Shown: positions 1 through 7,145 of the stretch, piece by piece
How positions within the stretch are numbered: the first letter of the stretch is position 1
Layout of the letters: every line of letters starts with the position of its first letter
Assembly: GCA_004552725.1 (NCBI GenBank)
Contig: SFNM01000029.1
Coordinates: forward strand, 1-21,307
Direction of reading: 5' to 3'
Length of the DNA: 21,307 nucleotides
Origin: Bacteroidales bacterium
GTDB lineage: Bacteria > Bacteroidota > Bacteroidia > Bacteroidales > Muribaculaceae
Translations under genes and position numbers: made by a program
The notes under the pieces: generated by a model
Database searches by the model: none
Told to the model about the DNA's origin: nothing
What the model saw: only the letters and a program-made list of their open reading frames with translations

Positions 1-441
1 CTCGTTCCAGTTGTCGGCTATTCCTTGGCCGGTATTGACCCATTTTCCGTCTTCAAGCCAGCAATTATTTAGTAGGAAAAGATCTTCACCATCGTTATGA
101 GTAATGATACACGCTATGGAATCGCAGTATGTGACTATATAATCAATTTTTTCATTAAGGATATAAAAGCGAAGGTCCTCGCTTATTTCTTCATCAGGAA
201 CGTTGGCGCTGTAATCAAACATAGAGGTTGATATGGGGCCCCAGTCGCTGAATTTGCCAGACAACCGCACTTGTGCTCGCGACAGAAAATAGTTTAACGG
301 GGAAGAAAGATTTATGGAGTCGAGTTGAAACTCTTTGACCTGACGTCCAATAGAGTCAACCTTAAAACCGGAAAATGATTGTGAATAACTGCAGAGGGCG
401 AATAAAAGAAAAAAGAGCGAGAGAACAGTGCGTTTTATCAT
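1..441 (-). CDS. exported hypothetical protein, N-terminal part
   Basis: An open frame runs from ATG at 441 to the left window edge without a stop (147 codons seen, C-terminus missing). The first ~20 residues (MIKRTVLSLFFLLFALCSYS) form a textbook signal peptide: Lys/Arg, a Leu/Phe-rich core, then a small-residue cleavage region followed by QSFSGF. It has no lipobox Cys, so the product is probably periplasmic or secreted. The mature part is polar and beta-like, with stretches such as RFYILNEKIDYIVTYCD and NNCWLEDGKWVNTGQG, and I do not recognise a family. It starts 40 bp beyond the terminator of the preceding unit. No clear TAnnTTTG box is visible in the short spacer. The reading frame and export signal are solid; the function is unknown. 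Confidence 0.75.
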   Translation of the reverse strand, partial: MIKRTVLSLFFLLFALCSYSQSFSGFKVDSIGRQVKEFQLDSINLSSPLNYFLSRAQVRLSGKFSDWGPISTSMFDYSANVPDEEISEDLRFYILNEKIDYIVTYCDSIACIITHNDGEDLFLLNNCWLEDGKWVNTGQGIADNWNE

Positions 442-480
442 TTTGAATATAATAATGTAATTGAGAAAGGTGCTATTTAT

Positions 481-538
481 AAAAAACAAATGCATAAAAA
501 AGCGGCGTGGAGCCAGCGATTTTATGCATTTGTTTTTT
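481..538 (-). terminator. composite hairpin terminator after the kinase-AAA/YbjN unit
   Basis: Perfect 19-bp inverted repeat: arms 481-499 and 520-538 (core ACAAATGCATAAAA / TTTTATGCATTTGT). The 20-nt loop holds a second small GC stem (GGC/GCC flanked by GC/GC with one bulged T). On the minus strand it begins 9 nt after the stop of the YbjN-like gene and ends in a run of six T. The outer arms end in A6/T6, so it could also act on plus-strand transcripts. Confidence 0.8.
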
Positions 539-546
539 GGGAAGAA

Positions 547-927
547 TTATTCTTCTTCGAGGTATTTGAAGAAGTCGAGGCGGGATTGGTGGAGGATGTT
601 GAGCAGGCGTTCGATGAAATCTTCAACGTCGGGAGTTGAGTCGATTAAGATTTCAGATGAGAGCCAGCATCCTTCGTCGTCGCAAACGGCTTTCACCACT
701 TTGTATCGGGTGTTGACTTTGTTGAGTGCTTCGAGCACAGTTAGGCGCGGTGTGTCGGGGTGTTCTTCAAAATCGTAGATGCCTGGCATCAGGATGTTGA
801 AGTATTGTTTGTCGTTTTCGTTTTGTGCGATGATAAAGAAGCCGCCTTGGTATTTGAACGACAAGCCGTAGTCGTGTTCTTCGTATTTTACACCATTTTC
901 GTAGAGCCAGTTTTTGTAGATTTCCAT
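547..927 (-). CDS. YbjN/CesT-like putative chaperone, partner of kinase-AAA protein
   Basis: 126 aa, no signal peptide or membrane segment, acidic. It has the look of the YbjN / type III secretion chaperone-like fold: an N-terminal helix (IYKNWLYENG), a beta strand with aromatic residues (YGLSFKYQGGFFIIAQ), a loop, a mid-protein helix (LTVLEALNKVNTRYK), paired strands (VVKAVCDDEGCWLSSEILID) and a long C-terminal helix (DVEDFIERLLNILHQSRLDFFKYLEEE). Such small proteins bind peptides or client proteins. It lies 27 bp after the kinase-AAA gene on the same strand and the terminator follows at once, so the two very probably form one transcript. My inference is that it is a client or adaptor for the ATPase. 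The family call rests on overall pattern rather than on a catalytic motif. Confidence 0.6.
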   Translation of the reverse strand: MEIYKNWLYENGVKYEEHDYGLSFKYQGGFFIIAQNENDKQYFNILMPGIYDFEEHPDTPRLTVLEALNKVNTRYKVVKAVCDDEGCWLSSEILIDSTPDVEDFIERLLNILHQSRLDFFKYLEEE

Positions 928-954
928 AGTTAGAATAGTAAGTGAGGTTAATAA

Positions 955-2760
955 TTAGTTTTGGTTGAAGCCCACGCGCGGACGTTGGTCCACACCGGAA
1001 ATGTCCTCAAATTTTTTGCGCGAGTCTTCGTAATCGCGCAGGAGTTTTTCGTTGAGCGAAGGGCGAGTGGAGCGGATACATTCCAAGAGCATTTGCTGTG
1101 AGATGGGTTCGTCGCGCAAGGCAGCGATGAGAGCGGCATCGTTGACGATGAAAGCGATATCTGAAGCCACATAGTTGGCGGTGGCGTCGGCCAATTCTTG
1201 GGCATTGATGTCGCCGCAGGGACGGTCCTTGAGGTAGAGTTCGAACATCAGGCGGCGAGCAGTGTTGTCGGGCGCGGGAATGTACACCGACAGGTCGATG
1301 CGCCCTTTGCGCAACACGGCGGGATCGATCGACTCCGGCTTGTTGGTGGTGCCGATTACGAATATTTGGTGCTTGGAGCAGTTGTTGAGTTGGGAAAGGA
1401 ACTCATTCACCTCGCCGGAGATGTTTTCGGCGGAGCGCGACGAGCGGTTAGGCACCATTGCATCGAATTCGTCGAAGCAGATGATGATGGGTGCTTGTTT
1501 GCGGGCTTTGTCGAAGAGTTCGGCGATTTTGCCTTGTCCGCCGTGCACATAGATGCTACCCAAGTCGGAGGCCTTGATTATCTTATACTTGAAGCCCGAC
1601 TCTTCGGCGAATTTTTCGGCGAAATATGTTTTGCCGCAGCCGGGTGGGCCGTATAGTAGCATACCGTTGGGCGGTGTGAGGCGATATTTTTCGGCGCGCT
1701 CTTTGTTTTTGAGCACAAAGAGCACACGTTTTTGGAGCATATCTTTGATTTGGTCCATGCCGGCCACGTCGGCAAAGCCTTTGCCCTTAGGAGTCACCAC
1801 TTCTGCATCTGCATCTGCATCGGACGATGCGGTGCATTGACGTTGTTTGCCGAATTTTTCGGAGAAATCTTTGTCGGATGCAGGCTCGGCGGCCGGAGCT
1901 TCGTCGATGGGCGAGGTTTTGGAGTCGATGGCTTGGAGAATTTGCTCGATGGAGAGTCGGCGGTCGGTGTGTGGGTCGAGCCCACCCACAAGGATGTGGG
2001 CCACCCAGCGGGGCAGGTCGGGGATTTCGCTCACATTGAGGCTATGTTTGCGGGCCATGTGCACGCCGGTTTTGTTGCCGTCGGCGGGGAGCACATCGTG
2101 CCATGGTGCGTGGCCGGTGAGCATGGCAAAGAGCACGGCGGTGGCTGAGAACACGTCGCCGGCGGGCGATGAAATCAGGCGGAATGATTCGGGCGAGCGG
2201 TATGCCGGAGTGAGGTCATCGACCAAATATGAGTCTTCGCGAGAGTTGGCGCGCGAGAGGTGTCCGGTGTCGATGATGCGCACTTCTCCGCTTTCGGGCG
2301 AGTACATCACATTGCGTGGAGTGATGTCGTTGTGCACCAAATTGAGACCATGGAGATATTGCAAACCGCAGAGAATTTGTCGGTAGATGTTGACGGCGCT
2401 GTTGAAGTCGAACTTTGTGCCGGCCAAAATGGGTTCGCTCAGCAATCGAGCGCTGAAATAGGAGCACACCAAGTATGGATATGCCTTGTCGGCAAGTTCG
2501 ATTGTGTCGTCGGCGAGATAATGCACCACGTTGGGGTGGTCCAGCCCGCGGGTATATGTGATTTCGCGTATGTTGTCGGCTTTCAAGCGGCCTGCGGCAC
2601 GCTCCAAGTCGAAGAGTTTAAGAAAGCAAGCATCGCCGTTGGCATTGCGCACGCGGTAGGTTTGGCACAAAAGACCATCGTGGATAAACTGCTCCACGAT
2701 ATATTCACCTACGTGCTGACCGTCGGCTAAAATATGTGTAGTAGGAGAATTTTCACTCAT
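955..2760 (-). CDS. protein kinase-AAA+ ATPase fusion protein
   Basis: 601 aa, cytoplasmic. The N-terminal Hanks-type kinase spans ~18-280: Lys48 (CFLKLF) as the ATP lysine, Glu66 as the helix-C glutamate, catalytic loop HNDITPRN at 143-150 (Asp145, Asn150), Asp164 in DTG instead of DFG, and SPE at 189-191 instead of APE. The glycine loop is degenerate. An acidic Ala/Pro linker (~281-327, with SDADADAE) follows. The C-terminal AAA domain of FtsH/p97 type has an FADVAG entry motif at 329, Walker A GPPGCGKT at 371-378, Walker B ending in Asp430-Glu431, sensor-1 Asn473 and arginine fingers Arg484 and Arg487. The tail reads YEDSRKKFEDISG. All ATPase residues are present, so unfolding or remodelling activity is likely, and the kinase probably phosphorylates something. 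It is first in a two-gene unit with the YbjN-like protein. The substrate is unknown. Confidence 0.9.
   Translation of the reverse strand: MSENSPTTHILADGQHVGEYIVEQFIHDGLLCQTYRVRNANGDACFLKLFDLERAAGRLKADNIREITYTRGLDHPNVVHYLADDTIELADKAYPYLVCSYFSARLLSEPILAGTKFDFNSAVNIYRQILCGLQYLHGLNLVHNDITPRNVMYSPESGEVRIIDTGHLSRANSREDSYLVDDLTPAYRSPESFRLISSPAGDVFSATAVLFAMLTGHAPWHDVLPADGNKTGVHMARKHSLNVSEIPDLPRWVAHILVGGLDPHTDRRLSIEQILQAIDSKTSPIDEAPAAEPASDKDFSEKFGKQRQCTASSDADADAEVVTPKGKGFADVAGMDQIKDMLQKRVLFVLKNKERAEKYRLTPPNGMLLYGPPGCGKTYFAEKFAEESGFKYKIIKASDLGSIYVHGGQGKIAELFDKARKQAPIIICFDEFDAMVPNRSSRSAENISGEVNEFLSQLNNCSKHQIFVIGTTNKPESIDPAVLRKGRIDLSVYIPAPDNTARRLMFELYLKDRPCGDINAQELADATANYVASDIAFIVNDAALIAALRDEPISQQMLLECIRSTRPSLNEKLLRDYEDSRKKFEDISGVDQRPRVGFNQN
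1802..1821 (-). repeat. hexamer tandem repeat in the kinase-AAA linker
   Basis: Three and a third units of TCTGCA on the plus strand, encoding alternating Ala-Asp in the linker between kinase and AAA domains. Because the unit is six bases, gain or loss changes the linker by two residues without a frameshift. Confidence 0.8.
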
Positions 2761-2809
2761 AAGGGCAATAGAGAAAGCATCAAAAAAGATGAGGGTTTTC
2801 GTTTTTTTG

Positions 2810-2840
2810 CAAATTTAGCAATTATTTCTTAATCGCCAAA
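2810..2840 (-). promoter_or_regulatory. Bacteroidetes promoter of the kinase-AAA unit
   Basis: Read on the minus strand: TTTG at 2840-2837, 19-nt spacer, TAAATTTG at 2817-2810. Both match the Bacteroidetes -33/-7 consensus. Start of transcription would fall near 2803, about 40 nt before the ATG at 2760. It lies between this unit and DUF3943, so the kinase-AAA/YbjN pair is independently expressed. Confidence 0.75.
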
Positions 2841-2895
2841 GAAGGAAGGGGAATTTTGTATGAAAACCCGTTGTTATTGTACCAAATGAAAGTGG

Positions 2896-3672
2896 TTAAA
2901 ACACGATGGTCAGCCCTACGGATTGAGGCTGGATGTTCAGAGCACCATATTGCTTGCGCGATGGGTCGCCGCGAAATAAATCAATCACCCCATTCACCGG
3001 GTCGAGAATTATGGCGGCAATATGCCCGAGTACCGAAGAGCCCAACAATTGATATCCATTCTCCATAATCTGCCGCTTGCCGCGATAGCACAACTCTCCG
3101 ATGAGGCTGCCTATCACCGGCGTGATTATCAAATCTTGATACGAAGGCCGTTCCATAAATGCTTCGATGCCAAACTCCCAACCAATAGTCGACACCGCGG
3201 CTGAATACAGCAACGATTCTTGATAAGAAAAGCCACACGAGCGTGCACTCATAAAGTACACCGCCCCGGCGTAGGGGTGAAGGATATAGTTGAAAATAGC
3301 GTTGTCGTGGTCCCATTCCGGTCCGCGTTTGAAAATATTGCGATACCAACGCTTGAAAGGCGGCACCGATTGGATTTCAGCGCGATTCCAGGCAGTGGCA
3401 TCTTCGGGCAAACATTCCAACACCAACAAAGTACCAACAAAAGCGCTCGACAACACGGCCGTGTTTTGCCACAAGCGATGCCAATCCTTCTGTACGGCAT
3501 CGTGCGTGTAGGGCAAAGCATAAGGCGACAAAGGGGTGTGGCCGGTGCTGGGCACCAGTTCCACCTCTTCCAATCGCAGCGAGTCGCGGTCGAAAGACGC
3601 GGAAGTGTTGGCCGCGGCCAGAGGAGACACGGCCAGCACAAGCAAGGAGAGAAAAACGTTAAGTAGTTTCAT
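2896..3672 (-). CDS. DUF3943 envelope protein
   Basis: 258 aa from the chosen start. The frame opens further upstream (to 3780), but the ATG at 3672 is followed directly by a normal signal peptide (MKLLNVFLSLLVLAVSPLAA, then ANTSA), which decides the start. The middle and end carry the DUF3943 pattern: an aromatic region (WYRNIFKRGPEWDHDNAIFNYILHPYAG), then YFMSARSCG, WEFGIEAFMERPSYQDL and TPVIGSLIGE, with small-residue hydrophobic stretches that could be membrane segments. The role of DUF3943 is unknown; the family is common in Bacteroidetes and Proteobacteria, and export to the periplasm or outer membrane is expected. It stands alone. I see no good TAnnTTTG box upstream and no clear terminator downstream. 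Confidence 0.85.
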   Translation of the reverse strand: MKLLNVFLSLLVLAVSPLAAANTSASFDRDSLRLEEVELVPSTGHTPLSPYALPYTHDAVQKDWHRLWQNTAVLSSAFVGTLLVLECLPEDATAWNRAEIQSVPPFKRWYRNIFKRGPEWDHDNAIFNYILHPYAGAVYFMSARSCGFSYQESLLYSAAVSTIGWEFGIEAFMERPSYQDLIITPVIGSLIGELCYRGKRQIMENGYQLLGSSVLGHIAAIILDPVNGVIDLFRGDPSRKQYGALNIQPQSVGLTIVF

Positions 3673-3842
3673 CACGCGTGTGTACAATTTCAGAAAGAAA
3701 ACGTACACGGCGCAAAAAAAGTTGCCGTCAAGCGACAAAACGACCAATAAATTCACCCTTTCAGCAAAAAAATCACCCAATTATACAAGGCAGCAGTAGG
3801 AGGCGTGGTAGTTCGGCTTCCGCCTCACCACAGAACTCGGGA

Positions 3843-4841
3843 TTAGAGGGCGGGGGAGGTGGTGCGGGTGAGTTGGAGGCCGGTGGAGTCGATGAGGATG
3901 TAGTAAGGGATTGAAGGGATGGATGCGTGGCGGATTTGAGGGTTTGCGATGCCGCCGTGGAGCCAGCCTCGTTGCCATGTGGCGCTGTCGCGGCGAAGAG
4001 TGCGGCTCCATTCGAGGGTGTCGGTGTCTAATGAGATATCGAGGATGTAGACGGCGCGTCCATCGGCGAGTCGTCCGCTGTTGTTTTTGATGCGTCGTAG
4101 GAGGGTGAGTGTTGAGTCGCGTCCGTCGCGTTCGGTTGAGAAGGTGATTAGAGTAAGAGGGTGGTCGGAGGCGTTGAAAGTGGCGTGAGTGTTGCCGGAG
4201 CGGAGGTACCGGAGTGTTTTGATGGGTTTGCGTTGGTCGGAGGGTGCGATTGCGTTGAGTTGGAGAGCGAAAGCGGCAGTGAGGCCAAGCGGCTTCCATT
4301 GGATGTCTTGCCAGAGTTGCTGAGCGCGGAGCACGTCGGCATCGGAGTTGGCGATGTTGAAGTCGGTGATTAGAAGGAGAGTTGAGAGTTGGTCGGTGGG
4401 GTTTGCTTCGATGTATTTGGCAATGACATCGTTGTGTTGTTTGGGTGAGGCTTGGAGTGCGTCGGAGTTTTCGCTGAGGAATGAAGCCCAACGGGTTGAA
4501 AGGTCGTTGCCTTCGATAGAAAGGTTGTAGGGCGAACGTGTAAGGTTGAGAGAGATGTCTTGGCCGTTGACGGTGATGAAGCGCCCGAGCAGAGCGTAGT
4601 CGTTGTCGAAGAGTTCCACGATTGCGGTGTCGGGAGCGGCGGCTTTGAAGGAGAATTTGCCGTTGGTGGCGGCTGTGACACCGGTGTAAATTTGGCCGTT
4701 CATGGTGTAAACGACGCGGATGTTCATGGTGGGGTTACCTTCGATTGAACCGTCGACAACGAAGGTGTCGGAATGGCCGCAGGCGCTGAGAGCGATGGCC
4801 AACACTAAGTTAATTATGTGAATAATAAGCGGTTTGTTCAT
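3843..4841 (-). CDS. DUF4369-type lipoprotein with thioredoxin-like C-terminus
   Basis: 332 aa. A signal peptide ends in lipobox LSAC with the lipidated Cys at ~21, so it is membrane-anchored. Residues ~25-115 look like the DUF4369 beta domain (VVDGSIEGNPTMNIRVVYTMNG, then NGKFSFKA). The middle is helical. From ~230 there is a thioredoxin-like fold (LTLITFSTERDGRDS and the terminal IPSIPYYILIDSTG, where the cis-proline strand sits). At the place of the usual CxxC there is ERDGRD, so disulfide exchange is not expected. It is the last gene of the LRR-trmB-mrp-aroQ operon and its ATG overlaps the aroQ stop by 4 bp. In Bacteroidetes such proteins are often called TlpA/ResA-like; here a non-redox binding or scaffolding role is more likely. 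Confidence 0.85.
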   Translation of the reverse strand: MNKPLIIHIINLVLAIALSACGHSDTFVVDGSIEGNPTMNIRVVYTMNGQIYTGVTAATNGKFSFKAAAPDTAIVELFDNDYALLGRFITVNGQDISLNLTRSPYNLSIEGNDLSTRWASFLSENSDALQASPKQHNDVIAKYIEANPTDQLSTLLLITDFNIANSDADVLRAQQLWQDIQWKPLGLTAAFALQLNAIAPSDQRKPIKTLRYLRSGNTHATFNASDHPLTLITFSTERDGRDSTLTLLRRIKNNSGRLADGRAVYILDISLDTDTLEWSRTLRRDSATWQRGWLHGGIANPQIRHASIPSIPYYILIDSTGLQLTRTTSPAL

Positions 4842-5257
4842 TTCAGGAGAGATTGAATGGCTAAGGCATATCCTTCGATGCCGAAGCCGGCGATGAAGCC
4901 GCGTGTGCCTACGGCGGTGACGTGGCGTTGGCGGAAGTCTTCGCGGGCGAAGATGTTTGATATATGAACTTCAACCACCGGGGTTTCGACGGCCAAGATT
5001 GCATCAGCGATGGCCACAGACGAGTGGCTGTAGCCGCCGGGATTGAGCACGATGCCGCTGATGCCGTTGGCATTGGCTTGTTGGATGAGGTCGATGATTC
5101 GCCCCTCGTGGTTGCTCTGCTCGTGGAGTAATTCCACTTGAGGGAAGCGGGCGCGAAGGGTGTCCAACACCGCATCGAGGGCCGTGTCGCCGTAGATTTG
5201 CGGCTCGCGGGCGCCGAGGAGATTTAGGTTAGGGCCGTTGATAATCAGTAGTTTCAT
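4838..5257 (-). CDS. aroQ: type II 3-dehydroquinate dehydratase
   Basis: 139 aa, the normal length for the small dodecameric type II enzyme. It dehydrates 3-dehydroquinate to 3-dehydroshikimate in the shikimate pathway to aromatic amino acids and chorismate, in the cytoplasm. Visible signatures are the N-terminal NGPNLNLLGAREPQIYG with the catalytic Tyr in a flexible loop, HEQSNHEG, the substrate-binding NPGGYSHSSVA, VHISNIFAREDFR with the catalytic His, and GFGIEGYALA near the end. Its ATG overlaps the mrp stop by 4 bp and its own stop overlaps the next gene's start, so translation is probably coupled. Apart from its place between mrp and a lipoprotein gene, nothing is unusual. Confidence 0.97.
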   Translation of the reverse strand: MKLLIINGPNLNLLGAREPQIYGDTALDAVLDTLRARFPQVELLHEQSNHEGRIIDLIQQANANGISGIVLNPGGYSHSSVAIADAILAVETPVVEVHISNIFAREDFRQRHVTAVGTRGFIAGFGIEGYALAIQSLLK

Positions 5258-6375
5258 TTGTGCGATATATCTACTTTGAGGGTTGGGGGAAGGGCAGCGT
5301 TGCGACGGTCGACGGCATCGATGACTTGGTGGGCCAAGAATGTGAATGTCGATGCGGAGAGGGAGTCGGGATTGAGAGCGATAGGCTCACCGCTGTCGTT
5401 GTGGTCGCCGATATCAGCGATGAGCGGGATACGGGCGAGGACTTCCACTTGGTATTTTGCGGCGAGTTCATCTACGGAAGCATCGTTGCCGAAGATGTAG
5501 TAGCGTTCGTCGGGGTGTTTTTCCGGGGTGAACCAAGCCATGTTGTCAACGATGCCGAGCACCGGCACGTTGATTTTTTCTTCGCGGAACATAGCGATGC
5601 CTTTGCGGGCATCGGCAAGTGCCACTTGCTGTGGGGTGGTGACTACAACTGCGCCGGTGATGCCTAATGTTTGTACCAAAGTGAGGTGGATGTCGGAGGT
5701 GCCGGGTGGCATATCGATGAGGAAGTAGTCGAGTTCGCCCCAGTCGGCTTGTTCGATGAGTTGTTTGAGAGCGTTAGAGGCCATTGAGCCACGCCAGAGG
5801 GCTGCTTTGTCGGGGTCGATAACGAGGCCGATGGAGAGGAGTCGCACGCCGTGGCGCTCGATGGGGATGATGAGGTCGCGGCCGTCGACATGGTGCATGT
5901 ACAATTGCTCGTTTTCGATGCCGAACATTTTGGGAACGGAAGGCCCGAAGATGTCGGCATCAAGCAGTCCCACGCGGTAGCCTTCGCGAGCCAAGGCTAC
6001 GGCCAAGTTGGCAGCCACGGTGGATTTGCCCACGCCGCCTTTGCCCGAAGATATGCCGATAATGTTTTTCACGCCCGGCAACACGGGTGCTGCTTTGGTG
6101 GCGGGCGCAGCCGGTTGGCGAGTCTTTACATGGATATTACCGGCGATTTCAACGTCGGGAGCCACGAATGTGAGGATAGCATTTTCAGCGGCCTTGACCA
6201 CAGATTTGATAAACGGGTCGGTGGGTCGGTCGAAGATGAGAGAAAATTCCACCTTACGGCCGTCGATGCGGAGGTCGTCCTCCACCATATTCAGTTCCAC
6301 GATATTCTTGCCGGAGCCGGGGTAGCGCACTTGGCTCAAGGCATCAAGAATGAGTTTGGGATATAATTGTTGCAT
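5254..6375 (-). CDS. mrp: Mrp/ApbC-type P-loop ATPase
   Basis: 373 aa. The N-terminal ~85 residues form a MIP18/DUF59-like domain (LDALSQVRYPGSGKNIV, VKAAENAIL). A Pro/Ala linker follows, then a MinD/Mrp NTPase with deviant Walker A GKGGVGKST at 111-119, switch DADIFGPSVPKM at 139-150 and DMPPGTSD at 221-228. Proteins of this family carry or insert iron-sulfur clusters. The C-terminal CxxC that binds the cluster in ApbC/Nbp35 is absent: the position after NMAWF reads TPEKHPDE, and the whole protein contains no cysteine. I believe this variant is general in Bacteroidetes Mrp, so it is probably functional but works differently or borrows cluster ligands from a partner. It overlaps trmB by 1 bp (TAATG) and aroQ by 4 bp. 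Confidence 0.93.
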   Translation of the reverse strand: MQQLYPKLILDALSQVRYPGSGKNIVELNMVEDDLRIDGRKVEFSLIFDRPTDPFIKSVVKAAENAILTFVAPDVEIAGNIHVKTRQPAAPATKAAPVLPGVKNIIGISSGKGGVGKSTVAANLAVALAREGYRVGLLDADIFGPSVPKMFGIENEQLYMHHVDGRDLIIPIERHGVRLLSIGLVIDPDKAALWRGSMASNALKQLIEQADWGELDYFLIDMPPGTSDIHLTLVQTLGITGAVVVTTPQQVALADARKGIAMFREEKINVPVLGIVDNMAWFTPEKHPDERYYIFGNDASVDELAAKYQVEVLARIPLIADIGDHNDSGEPIALNPDSLSASTFTFLAHQVIDAVDRRNAALPPTLKVDISHK

Positions 6376-7145
6376 TATAGTTCGGGATTTTCAATAAGAG
6401 GAATATAACCGCGCGAGTAACTGCGATACGTGTCGCGTTCGAAATCGTCTTCCGGCTCTTGGAGGGTGGTATTGTGGTCGAGCGCGAAGGCCAAGTATTT
6501 TATTGAGAGACCGCGGGCAAGCCATTGGCTCTCGTAGTGAGTGCGGATGTTGAGGATGGGGTCGACGATATCGGAGTGGTAAAGGTCGGAGGTGTCGACC
6601 AAGATTTGCTGGCCGTTGAGTTGGACCATGGCGCGAGTGTAGGCATAGAGGAAAGGACTGTCGCTTTTGAGGCGTACCACGCCACCGTCGGGCATCACTT
6701 TGCGGTAGAGTTGCATGAAGCGCGTGCCGGTGAGGCGTTTGGTGACTTTTTTCATTTGCGGGTCGGGGAAAGTAATCCACAATTCGCTTACTTCGCCCGG
6801 GGCAAAGAACGACTCCAGCAATTCAATGGAGGTGCGCAAAAAAGCCACGTTTTTGAGCCCCAAATCGCGGGCTTGGGTGGCGCCGGTGTACATGCGTGCG
6901 CCTTTGATGTCGATGCCTATAAAGTTTTTGTCGGGGAATAGTTGAGCCAGACCAACGGTGTATTCACCTTTGCCACAACCCAATTCGAGCACGATTGGAT
7001 TGTCGTTGGCAAAAAAATCGCTGTTCCACTTGCCCTTGAGGGGAAAACTGTCGAAGCCCTCGGCTTTGAGGCGGCCAAATGGGTATTGGAACACCAAGTC
7101 GATGGTGTTCATTTCGGCAAATTTGCGTAGTTTGTTTTTGCCCAT
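6375..7145 (-). CDS. trmB: tRNA (guanine-N7-)-methyltransferase
   Basis: 256 aa. It uses S-adenosylmethionine to make m7G46 in the variable loop of tRNAs. The class I methyltransferase motif I is LELGCGKGEYT (~53-63), followed by the acidic strand end FIGIDIKGARM. The family signature WITFPDPQMKKVTKRL is present, as is RLKSDSPFLY, where the KSD replaces the usual KTD. The extra ~40 residues relative to the E. coli core are split between the N-terminus (KLRKFAEMNTIDLVFQYPFG) and the C-terminal tail after FALD, which I believe is usual for Bacteroidetes. It sits second in the operon with a 1-bp stop/start overlap on both sides (TGATG with the LRR gene, TAATG with mrp). Confidence 0.95.
   Translation of the reverse strand: MGKNKLRKFAEMNTIDLVFQYPFGRLKAEGFDSFPLKGKWNSDFFANDNPIVLELGCGKGEYTVGLAQLFPDKNFIGIDIKGARMYTGATQARDLGLKNVAFLRTSIELLESFFAPGEVSELWITFPDPQMKKVTKRLTGTRFMQLYRKVMPDGGVVRLKSDSPFLYAYTRAMVQLNGQQILVDTSDLYHSDIVDPILNIRTHYESQWLARGLSIKYLAFALDHNTTLQEPEDDFERDTYRSYSRGYIPLIENPEL

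Noticed and set aside
1198..1656. Long plus-strand open frames opposite the kinase-AAA gene.
   Set aside because: They are antisense shadows of a gene whose motifs are unambiguous.
3798..3833. Inverted repeat GAGGCG / CGCCTC after the lipoprotein gene as a possible terminator.
   Set aside because: Six-bp stem with a 15-nt loop and no T-run on either strand.
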